Below, piece by piece: positions 55,148 through 64,000 of a stretch of 64,000 nt of DNA. The position numbers and the translations under genes are program-made. This DNA is from Sabethes cyaneus (lineage: Eukaryota; Arthropoda; Insecta; Diptera; Culicidae), in the NCBI RefSeq assembly GCF_943734655.1, contig NC_071355.1, forward strand, positions 198,576,439 to 198,640,438. The letters run 5' to 3'. The number at the start of each line of letters is the position of its first letter. Within the stretch, counting starts at the first letter, position 1. The notes below the pieces were generated by a model. The model was not told where the DNA came from. It ran no database searches and saw only the letters and a list, made by a program, of their open reading frames with translations.

Positions 55148-55490
55148 ATCCTCCAATGACAGGACGGAAGAAGTCCTTCCTCCCGATCCCCGCGTTTACA
55201 TCTCAAGTGGCGATTTTCATGCCATACTTCTGGCACTATTAATAGATTCTCTCAAAGCTGTCGTAGAACCCGTCCTTAACATCATCGGATTTATCATTTG
55301 TCGGTGTGTATACTATTTTGATGATGATTAGATTGTAGTTGAAGAATTTGTTCTTAATTCTCAACACGCATAAACGTTCATCTACGGGACTACCTTGCTT
55401 TTGCTTTCCCAACACTACGAAACCGACTCTCGGTCTTTCTACCGCCACTGTAATAAATGTGCCAATGTAATAATAAGTGCCTGCTATAGG
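55148..55490 (-). pseudogene. RTE LINE copy D, endonuclease N-terminal half
   Basis: From 55490 leftward the minus strand reads HIYYSGGRKTESRF, then after a frameshift RPRVGFVVLGKQKQ, DERLCVLRIKNKFFNYNLI, YTPTNDKSDDVKDGFYDSFE and, near the edge, DVNAGIGRKDFFRPVIGGY. The Y-x-P-T and D-x-N-A motifs belong to the apurinic endonuclease fold. It continues at 51082 once the insertion is discounted. Confidence 0.85.
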
Positions 55491-55572
55491 GTCTAACTAC
55501 TGAAAGGAACTCCCTTTCTTTGGAACTTAGAATTTTAAATGTTAAATTTAAGAGTTTCGGTATACTACCTTA

Positions 55573-55679
55573 CCCGACTAGCACAGTTGTTATAAACTAG
55601 TTGTGGCAACCGATTAATGACTAATTTCAGTCATTAATAGGTTACAACAACCATAAGTGACAAAAGTGTGCTGCTTGGG
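55573..55679. mobile_element. MITE family B, copy 3, 107 bp
   Basis: Left CCCGACTAGCACAGTTGTTA, right the complement of CCCAAGCAGCACACTTTTGT, core AACCGATTAATGACTAATTT. Same length as copy 1. Confidence 0.75.
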
Positions 55680-58600
55680 AACTAGGGTCGGGATACTATT
55701 GTTTACGGGATACAGCATTTCATATTTAGCCGCTCGCTCCGAGACAGATGCTATTTGATCCGCCCCACACCTGTGAAACAACCGCTCAAGTTCACACTTC
55801 CTAGTTTAGCTGCTCCAGTATGTACATGAAGTTTGGCCTTCGATCGTCATCATTTGGATCTTCGAGGGGATGCTGGATAGGGATTTAAGAGAGCTCCTTC
55901 CAATTAATTCTCCCCCATTTTATACTCTCAATGAGAAATATGGCTATAAAAAATGTTTTCCTATTACATACTTTGAAAAACTGTGAAATTTGGAAGTCCA
56001 TAAAAGAGCAAAATCGACATATTCAATTATTTACTTCATCCATCACAACTCCAGCTAGAAAATAACACATTGCTCCTTTACCTTCAACAAACCATCAAAT
56101 AGTAATTCAATAACTTCCCCAATTCCAGCCACCAGCGCTCAGTGGACCGCAAACGAAATCCATTCAGTGAGGTATTAGTTTTTGATTCCTTCTTCAGGTT
56201 GATTTCCGCAAAACCGAATGGTTGCTCCGTGGCATCAAATAGACTGTGTTATAATAATTGAAATCTTTCGACCGTTTTTTCGCCGACGATGCTTGACAAG
56301 TGGCTCAAGTTCCGAAAGCCCATCAAGTCCCAGTCCACAACGGATCCCAGCCAGCCCAGCCGCAGCGCACAGCAGCGGGAGAAAAACGTCCCAGAAAAGG
56401 ATCATCGGCTGCCAACGGTCCGTGAAAAGAGTCCACTGCCATCTATCAGAACAAATCCTTTCTGCCGGACAGTAACCACTTCAAAACGAGGATGGGAGGG
56501 TTTCGATGCTGAGCAGTCTTCTTACTCGTTCTAAGCCTGGTCTCAAGCTGTGGTAATATGGGGAAGGTAAAAGTTGTGAAAATCGACAGGAAAAAAAACA
56601 ACAATTCGATAAAGTTTCCGGGAGTCACACACACACCGTACCAACCAATTCGACACCGAGACTCTCGGGAAAGAGACAAACCAATCCCGATGGAGAACGG
56701 GCTTATCTGCAGTGAAACGACTTGGAAAAATATCGGAAAAATGAAATTGACCATCGCTTTCGGAACGGATAGCCAGTGTGTGGATGGTCTGCTTGCTGTT
56801 CTTGCCATAGTAAAGCGGTGCTGTTTGAAGCAGATTACACTAGTTTAAATCAGCGCCAGGGATGGTTTCGAACCGAATGGTGTTAGTTTCCCTGAAGTAA
56901 TGAATATTTTCCAGTTACTTGCGTTTGGAAAGGGTGACATTGAAGTAGAAAATTAATTTTTGATGTAATCATTTGACGTATTTCACCCCTGCGGAATATT
57001 CTCATCAGCACAGGCTCCCGGTACTGATGATTTCAATCGTGACTGCAGTTTGCAACTGGCTGTCGACCCCGGAGTGTGTCTCCTTCTTGAAACGGTGCAA
57101 TTTTTCAAGCTCCACAGGGTGGATTTCAACTCGAAAAATTGTCATTGCTCGAAGGGTCTCACGTATGTATATCCTTATGTACGCGTTGTTGATGGCCGTC
57201 GCAGTCGTTGTCGCTGTTGACTATCTCCGAGTGAGAAAAAGGGATTGCTTGCCGGTACGGCTACCGACCGCCATTCGTTCCTCTTGACCAACAACGGGGT
57301 TGAAAACCATCCATCGTATGAAGAGATCGCCATAAATATCTTATTCGTTATCTGGCCAGTTTGAAAAACAGTGCTCTAGCTTCGGTCGCTGGGTTGTAGC
57401 AGTAAAGCAGCATCAGACTGGCAGCTGAGGATTTACTTTCATTATTTATTTTTCCTTTCCGGCTTTGACGCTGCCAAGCCTTACAGACAGTGCGCTGGAA
57501 ATAGCGCAATGTTAGCGCGGCTGAGAAAAGTGAGTAACAGGGACGAGGAACGGACTAAATCGCATCCCGTACGCCTCCTGACTCCGACGATGCGATGGCA
57601 GGAAAAGAGTTATTTTCGTTCAAACTGTAAAGTCCCTTTCAAGCGGTAAGCTTTCGGCTCCCTTTCCATTGCAAGTGAAATGGAAAAACTTTTCTAATTC
57701 GCCTGCCACCGACACCGGCTCTCCTGTTCGTTGCTGTCCCCCGTAATGAGTCACAGCCACAAAATGAGGACGTCTTACCGGATAATGCCTTGTGAAAGTT
57801 CTAACGTGACCATTATCTCCTGTTGAGGCCGTATTTCTGCCGTATTAATCACTCTTGATATCGAAAAATTCACAGTAATACAGTTTTTATTTTTCCCAAA
57901 TTCCCACAAGCAAATTTTCTTCAAGTATGACACACTCGCATTCCTCCTCCCTTGGGCTGATGAAAACTCTTACAAACAATATCACGTTCATTTAACTTAC
58001 TGAAGCACACTTTTCACCTGCTTGCGTGTAAGTACCTACACTAAAAACAGGATGAAATATGCATACGAATGGAATGATTCCACCCTCTACGAAATTGTCC
58101 TGTCGTCGAGACCGACCGACTAAAAAGGTTCTGCTGGATGCCGAAAGGCCAAGGCTGTCTTGTACGTACTGGCGAGGAAGCATCCTTACATCGTAGGTGC
58201 GAATATCGTGCGCAGGTGTGTAAATATTTTTGATAGAAAGTGATTCAAAATGAAAAATAATCTAATTGTACAGCTTGTGTCGAGTGCTGGCACGTGTTCG
58301 CATGAATTAGGCAAACTGAAACGAACAGACTTTGTCTGCTGGTTTATTAGTCATTCAGGGATTTGAATGAAGTTAATGTTTTCTTTTCAAATTTGTTTGT
58401 GGAGAAAGATTGTATAAATTGGAAAGTGATTTTTATTTCCGAAAAATATATTTTGAAGATGCGTGATCAATCTAAATATCCACTCAGCTGAAGTAATGTG
58501 CTCGCATTTGGTTAAAGCCAGTTGAGCTACATTTTCTAATAAAAAGCATTACTCTACATAAAGCCATTTTGCAAAAAACGCTACTCCTTTGAAGAGCATG

Positions 58601-60946
58601 CTCTGTACCAAACGTCTACACCGGAAAAACGTTCGAGCTCTATTTTTATTAGATCTTGTTGCGGTTGCCATAAATTTCAAACCAAGACTTTAGTTGACAG
58701 TTAAACTAGCCAAAAGTACGTACCCCAAGCAAGCTGCTGCAGACGTTTTTCATTCGGCCTCCCTTCTGCTTCAGAAGAAAAATGATGACTGAACTAATTT
58801 CACTGAAAGTGTTTCTAATTCGACCGGAAAAAGGGCGCCATCGTTCTGCCAGAGGGACTTTAATTAATCGAATAGTCTTCTCATTCTTCTGGCATGAGCA
58901 TCCAGCATTCAACGACAGGGTGGCGGAAACTTTGGAGACAGCTCCATTGACAGTTCTTTTTTTCCGACTGACACTCTCGTTCCATTGCTTGACGGTTATG
59001 CACATATCCGGAAATCAAGTTATCGTCTCATGCAACAGTCACTAATCTGTTTTCGGAAAACAGATCCATCACTACAACTGGTCCAACGGTCCCCCCTCAA
59101 CATTACAATCAAAATCAGACACAAAATTGATGACGAGTCATCAGTATTGTTGAAACCCCCATTCGCATTTCACCCTTTGATCCCATTTAGGCTGGCATTT
59201 AACTTCGAAAGGACTCTTTCTTTTCCGGTTGGATCCAGAGCAGCAGCAGCAGCAGCAACAGTAACTTCCACTCCAAACCAGTTTAATAGCATTTTACGTT
59301 TTGATTTATTCATTTGTATAACATGATTTATTTCGGTAGCAATATGTTTTTGCACTCGACTCGAAGTATCCAACCCCAGCTGCAAGCGCAGATCGAAACA
59401 TTTCTCATTCCCGCAACAGCTTGCGTTCAACTTTTTCTCCCCGTGTTGCGTTGGTCGACATTAAGTTAATGTGGCGAATCCTGTTTGGAACCCAATTCAA
59501 TACCATTGGTAAAATTCGATTTTGGCGCAAAAACTGTTTCCTTTACCCTAGCCGGAACGAAAACAGCCTGTTTTAACAAGCACTTTTTGGTCTCTATTAA
59601 ATGAGCTTTCAGAAGATGATGGTCGGAAATGTTGAACCTTCTCTCCTGGCCGGCTCGGAAAATTTTTAGCCTAATGAGTCAGTTAGCCGTTCTGAAAGCA
59701 ACTTAATTCTTACGGAATCCGAATTAACGGAAGGGATCTGACCAGAAAAAAGGGTCTCCAAACCCGGCAAATCAAAGTTCTATGCTGGGGCTCGAAGAGC
59801 TATGGGAGCAGTTTTAAAATAAAATGATTTCCGACAAGCGAGAATAAATCAAAAGAACAGGATGACCATCAACGTGCTGACCGGTTTTCGGTGGAAAGGC
59901 ATTGAAAAAAATAATCATTAACGGATGGCGTAACTCGTTAAGAAATGTGTTGTAGAAGTTTGCCATAGAAAAATTTTCTATCCTTTCGCTGTAAAACATT
60001 CAAGTAAGCCTTCTTTTAAACCACTAACCATAAGCTTTAAACTGTGACTTTTACATGAGAACTAAAAAACGAGTTTGTATGAATGAAGGGTGTTATGATT
60101 AAAATTTGTTCCAAAAAAAATGCGCGCCAATTCTCTCAATTTTCTATTAAAAAATCAAAGAGTATTGAATGCAGAAAAAATATTCCGCACAGCATCCAGA
60201 CCAGACAAAATCCGAATTGCCAGACGTTCGTTTAAGTCCCATCATCTGATTCTCTACGTCCACTTTGTTCACCGTAGAACTTCACGCAAATTTACTTCTC
60301 GCTACCAACATGCGTTTTGGGTCTTCTTCTGGTTACATTTGATGATGGCCGAATATTTTTTGGCTGTGCGAAGCTCTTGCATGTTGGAAGGATTCTTCTC
60401 CTTGGGTACGTTGTCGGCGGCATACCACTTCACGGCCTTTATGCCGTAATGACAGGATGCCAAGCCCGGCCAAAACAGCACAGAACAATCGTATTATTTT
60501 AGTGAAGGCAGCAAATACTATTCCAGATACTTGTTCGCGTAATTTCCTGGTTGGAGGTACTGTCTGAAATCCCGCTAAATCAGATGTTTCTTAGTAAACT
60601 TACGCAGTTTCATATGATTGAAAATGTCTGCCAGCTTTACCGTTCCAGTTGCCGTATAACACTCCTGACCAGGAAGCTGTTTGAAAGCTGTTTGAACACG
60701 GCTTCCGGGAGCTTGTTTTGGCCATCTTGTTTTGTTTATCGTGGCAAGTCACCACCTGCTTATAAGTCAACAGTCCTACTCGTGTTTTAGCCCAATACAC
60801 CTAAAACGATGGTTCCAATTTATTTGCAACTTATTGCAAAGTGCAAGTTTTCAAGTTCTCGCCAAATATCACAGCCGATGCAATTTGCGCATTCAGTTCT
60901 TTATCTATCCATTCTGCACTATTAAAAGTGCTACCAGTTAATTTAT
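55680..60946. other. Long stretch without recognised gene
   Basis: GC-richer than the intron and with few recognisable repeats. Small ORFs occur throughout; the most coding-like is 56289-56534. 57480-57800 and 59230-59260 (a CAG run) show no gene. It may be regulatory or UTR/intron sequence of a neighbouring gene. Confidence 0.35.
56289..56534 (+). CDS. Small ORF of unknown function (81 residues), uncertain
   Basis: Starts MLDKWLKFRKPIKSQST, is rich in Ser, Pro, Arg and Lys, contains VREKSPLPSIRTNPF and ends at a stop after SSYSF. Codon use looks moderately coding and the sequence is not repetitive, but no domain, signal peptide or membrane segment is recognised. It could be a short first exon of a neighbouring gene, a small peptide gene or chance. 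Confidence 0.2.
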   Translation: MLDKWLKFRKPIKSQSTTDPSQPSRSAQQREKNVPEKDHRLPTVREKSPLPSIRTNPFCRTVTTSKRGWEGFDAEQSSYSF

Positions 60947-61164
60947 CCCAAGCAATAATATCAGCTTTATTGTACTCTTATGGCGGTTTTTATGACCACT
61001 TTTGGTCTTAAATGCCATCATAAAAGTGTAATAAACCCTAAATTGTTACCTGCCTGAGTAACAATTTGAGTTTTATTACACTCTTATGATGGCATTTAGG
61101 ACCGAAATTGGTCATGAAAACCGTCATAAGAGTACAATAAAACTCACATTGTTGCCTGGCTGGG
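60947..61164. mobile_element. MITE family C, 218 bp
   Basis: A nearly complete palindrome. Left CCCAAGCAATAATATCAGCT and TTATTGTACTCTTATGGCGG; the right is their complement, ending GTTGCCTGGCTGGG. AT flanks both sides (2-bp duplication). No ORF. Confidence 0.8.
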
Positions 61165-61311
61165 ATGTATATATGCCTCTAATGCTGGTTGCCCCATTAT
61201 GCAAACGCATGATAGGCATATGTACGTTAGGTATAATGGACATAAGGCATAAATATATTAGGCATACAGGACGTTAAGCATAATGTGTGAAATGGACGTT
61301 AGGTATGTTTT
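61165..61311. repeat. Short GGCATAAT-type subrepeats
   Basis: ATAGGCATATGTACGTTAGG, ATAAGGCATAAATATATTAG and GGACGTTAAGCATAATG form a degenerate ~20-base repeat related to the arms at 61990-63040. Confidence 0.5.
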
Positions 61312-61319
61312 GTACCAGC

Positions 61320-61707
61320 CAGGGATGATTCGATCACTTTGACTCAATTTTAATTCATTTGACTGTACCGTCTCAGCCGTACAAAATTTGACAAATTTAT
61401 GTATGGGACATTTGTAGAACTAGCTATTATCTACAATTTTGCTGAACAAAGTTTTGCGGTATCTTTTTTAGTTACGGTGCTTCGATGCTAGTAACTCAAT
61501 AGTGACTAAATGAATATTCACTTAGTTACTAAAGAGGTACTACTATTGGCACCGTAAATACAAAAGATACATCAAAACTTCATTCTGCAAAATTGCAGAC
61601 AATAACTAGTTCTACCAATGTCCTATATATCACAGTCAAATTTTGCTCGGGTGAGATGGTACTGTCAAATGAATCAAAATTGAGTCAAAGTGATCGAACC
61701 ATCCCTG
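61320..61707. mobile_element. hAT-like MITE, 388 bp
   Basis: Left CAGGGATGATTCGATCACTT, right the complement of CAGGGATGGTTCGATCACTT; arms continue for over 100 bases. The flanks GTACCAGC and GCACCAGC agree in 7 of 8 bases, the 8-bp duplication expected of hAT transposons. No transposase. Confidence 0.8.
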
Positions 61708-61989
61708 GCACCAGCTATCTGCCATTAGCTTGCAAGAGTCTCAATCGACTTAATTTAAAAAAAGCTGTGAGTGATTATTATATAAACGGTGAATCGATGC
61801 GAAAACAAATAACCCGAGACAGAAGAGATTTCTGTGGGGGGGGGGGGCTGCCCCCCCTTCCTCCTATAGTAGTTGGCGATTCCGACTGAGGATCGCCGGC
61901 AACACTCGAGGCGTGCAGCTATCTCACCCTGAATCATTTACGAAATGCCATTAAATGATTTTTAAGGAATTATATCAAATGGTCTTTTA
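61708..61989. other. Unassigned, with G/C homopolymer hairpin
   Basis: 61836-61857 has a run of G followed by CTG and a run of C, able to form a hairpin. No gene recognised. Confidence 0.4.
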
Positions 61990-63040
61990 AAATGCGGACT
62001 GTTTATTTGGCATAATACTATTTAGCACAACCCTATATGGCATAATGCTATTTGGCATAGTCATTAGGGACCATTTTGCATAACGGCCATCTGGCATAAT
62101 TCTTAACCCTCTAACGGGCAACATCGTAAACATGATGCGATCGAGCAAATGATTACTTTATCATGAAAGTTCACTCAAAAGGAGCTCGAGTGATGATTTT
62201 CATGGGAAAATATTTATCTGGAGGACAGCTAGGTATGAAATACTTTTTCTCTTTTTAGTTTTTCATGCCTAACGTTCTACCCATATATTTTTTCAGTTCA
62301 AATATATCACAAAATTGAAAAAAAGCATGTAATTTACTCAAAGGAAAAATTTGAGATCGAACATTTTGTTCTAGATGTCCTTTTTGTTCAAACGTAAAAA
62401 AGGGAATATTCGAACCATATTTTTTTCGGAATTTGTTGGAATTCCTGTGTTTGAAAGATGATAACTTTTGAACGCATGGTGAGAATGTTGTGATAATAGT
62501 ATCAACATGTCAGGAAATCTGTTCTGAATATATTTCTCATATTGTCAATTCAATACAAATTTCGTATGAGGCTCTGGAGCTCCAAAAGCGAAGGCCGTCT
62601 ACAGACGGTCTTACCCGTTTGAGGGGTAAAATATCATTTTATGACCAATCCCTTTCCCAGATGATTCATGACTGGCCATCGGAAACACCGGCCACTGCGC
62701 GGGGCAGCCTCCCGAAGAAATCACCTTTGTCTAAGTATATTCGTTTCACTAGGTTTACCGACTACGAGTCATCGCATGGATTCGTCTTTGGTAAACAATA
62801 ACTGTGGTAGATCAAGATCCAAATGCCGTTACTACGTTACTAATTATCAATTATGTCAAAAAGTCATTATGCTAAATAATAATTAGGCCAAAAGACCGTT
62901 CAACCAAATGGCATTATGCCAAAGAGCGTTATGACAAATGACTTTATATCATACAGGTTCAAGTTTATGCCTTCAAGTTTATACCAATGTTTTATGCCAA
63001 ACAGCACTATTCCAAATGACTTTTGCTAAAAGGGCAGCCC
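61990..63040. mobile_element. Element with inverted arms of GGCATAAT subrepeats
   Basis: The left arm (61990-62100) repeats ATTTGGCATAATACTATTTAG, TGGCATAATGCTATTTGGCA and the like. The right arm (62820-63040) carries the complement: CAAATGGCATTATGCCAAAG, TATGCCAAACAGC. A second element appears nested between them at about 62105-62626. The ORF at 62490-62801 has no recognised domain. Confidence 0.55.
62107..62626. mobile_element. Possible TTAA-type MITE nested in the previous element
   Basis: Left TTAA|CCCTCTAACGGG, right CCCGTTTGAGGGG|TAAA. The ends are inverted with two or three changes, and the left flank is a piggyBac-type TTAA; the right flank is decayed. Confidence 0.4.
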
Positions 63041-64000
63041 CTGTTCTTTTTGTATTGTGACGGAACAATGACTAGCTCAGGGAGTATTCACAAAAACGGC
63101 TTTTCTCCTTTGTTAAACTTTTTTGCAGTCTGAGGAACTCGAACTGAAAGAAATTTATTTATTACTAAAATTCCGATGACAACCCAGCTAGCATTTTCAT
63201 ATGTATAAAACCTGATTTAATCCACCTATTGGTGAAAGGAACCTTTGTTATACGGTCTTACTTGCTATTTGAGATAGAAATCGACACGTCTTCGGAACAT
63301 AATTCATCTATTAGTTAACGTTGCATTGTGCGTTGGTTTACATAAAAATTTTGGAAATTGAATAAGCTTACAAAATTTGAACAAAATGGTAGCACTTACA
63401 AATTTTGATAGTTCTTTTTCTCATGAAATTGCTGAGTAAGTTGTTACTAATGTGGGTAAGTGCAAGTAAAAGTAAGTTGTAAGAAGAAATATTATTCTTT
63501 AACATATACATTGCGTAGTAAAGGTCTAGTTTATAGGTTTTTGAACTATGCATAACTATGCATCAATAAGGTTTTCTTGAAAAAATTTCATCAATTTTTA
63601 TTAACCTTCGGTTACTCACGCTGTTGTATACTGAATAACATGTGTAGGTTTTTGAATGCCATATTTACCAATCGGAGTTTAACTAACGTATATTCTTCAA
63701 AAAAATGTTCAGCAAAATGTCTGAATTATTCAATGCAATAATACTTTAAATTGTTAGGAAAATAGATCAGCATAAACCGAGAGCACAGAAACGAAGCAAG
63801 CAGCATGTGAGGTGTACCCAAGGTTGCCACCTGGTTTTCCCAAAAATCTGGCGAACACGAATAAAAGTGTCTGGCAAAAGGTGTCTGGTGGTAAATTAGT
63901 CCGACGGGGAGGCGTTTTCCTGAAAAAATCTTGCTCGTTTTGCTCACCGTAGATGCAAAATTTTGTCCAAAATTAGAAGTGATGACCTTTTCGCAAGACG
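63041..64000. other. Unassigned right end of the window
   Basis: AT-rich; no gene or repeat family recognised. Confidence 0.4.

Noticed and set aside
61836..61857. G-run/C-run hairpin as a terminator
   Set aside because: This is eukaryotic DNA with no upstream gene; homopolymer hairpins of this kind are common and uninformative.

Overview
The window reads as nuclear DNA from an insect, most likely a mosquito (Culicidae) with a large, repeat-rich genome. It is AT-rich and has eukaryotic splice signals. It holds many mutually nested transposons typical of mosquitoes: RTE-clade LINEs, a Penelope-like element, a tRNA-derived SINE, and MITEs with piggyBac-, hAT- and TA-type ends. It also carries two exons of a Roundabout-type axon-guidance receptor and a broken histone H1 gene. 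There are no operons, rRNA genes or CRISPR arrays. The species cannot be fixed from the sequence alone.

Layout. (1) 1-6288: a dispersed repeat, an RTE LINE on the minus strand (RT domain open, 5' end missing) and a 539-bp MITE. (2) 6289-35508: the 3' part of a plus-strand receptor gene. Exon 6289-6466 and the last exon 34389-35508 join in phase across a 27,922-bp intron. Between them they encode the cytoplasmic tail of a Roundabout (Robo) family protein. The intron holds a ~5.9-kb hexamer satellite (8215-14135), a foldback element, two families of 110-150 bp tandem repeats, an array of 18-bp palindromes, two Penelope 3' ends in inverted orientation, a piggyBac-like element, a SINE, two hairpin repeats, three decayed RTE copies and several MITEs. 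(3) 35509-43672: 3' UTR and flank, then more foldback elements and tandem repeats. (4) 43673-46671: a 3.0-kb TA-flanked foldback element whose arms are arrays of an exactly 145-bp repeat. (5) 46674-49400: no recognised gene. (6) 49446-55490: a histone H1 gene broken inside its globular domain, next to an RTE copy cut into three pieces by a 0.5-kb MITE and a 4.1-kb insertion. (7) 55491-64000: mostly unrecognised sequence with four more MITE-like elements.

How it fits together. Only the Robo-like gene looks like a functional host gene, and only its last two exons are here; the ectodomain, transmembrane segment and promoter lie to the left. Almost everything else is mobile or tandem DNA that has enlarged one intron and the 3' flank. 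The best leads are the satellite with its 2,316-bp higher-order duplication inside the receptor intron, the 145-bp exact-period foldback element, and a group of MITE families that share CCCAAG-type termini and 2-bp target duplications, suggesting one common transposase source. The very long open frames at 8464-14179 come from a hexamer without stop codons and are not genes.
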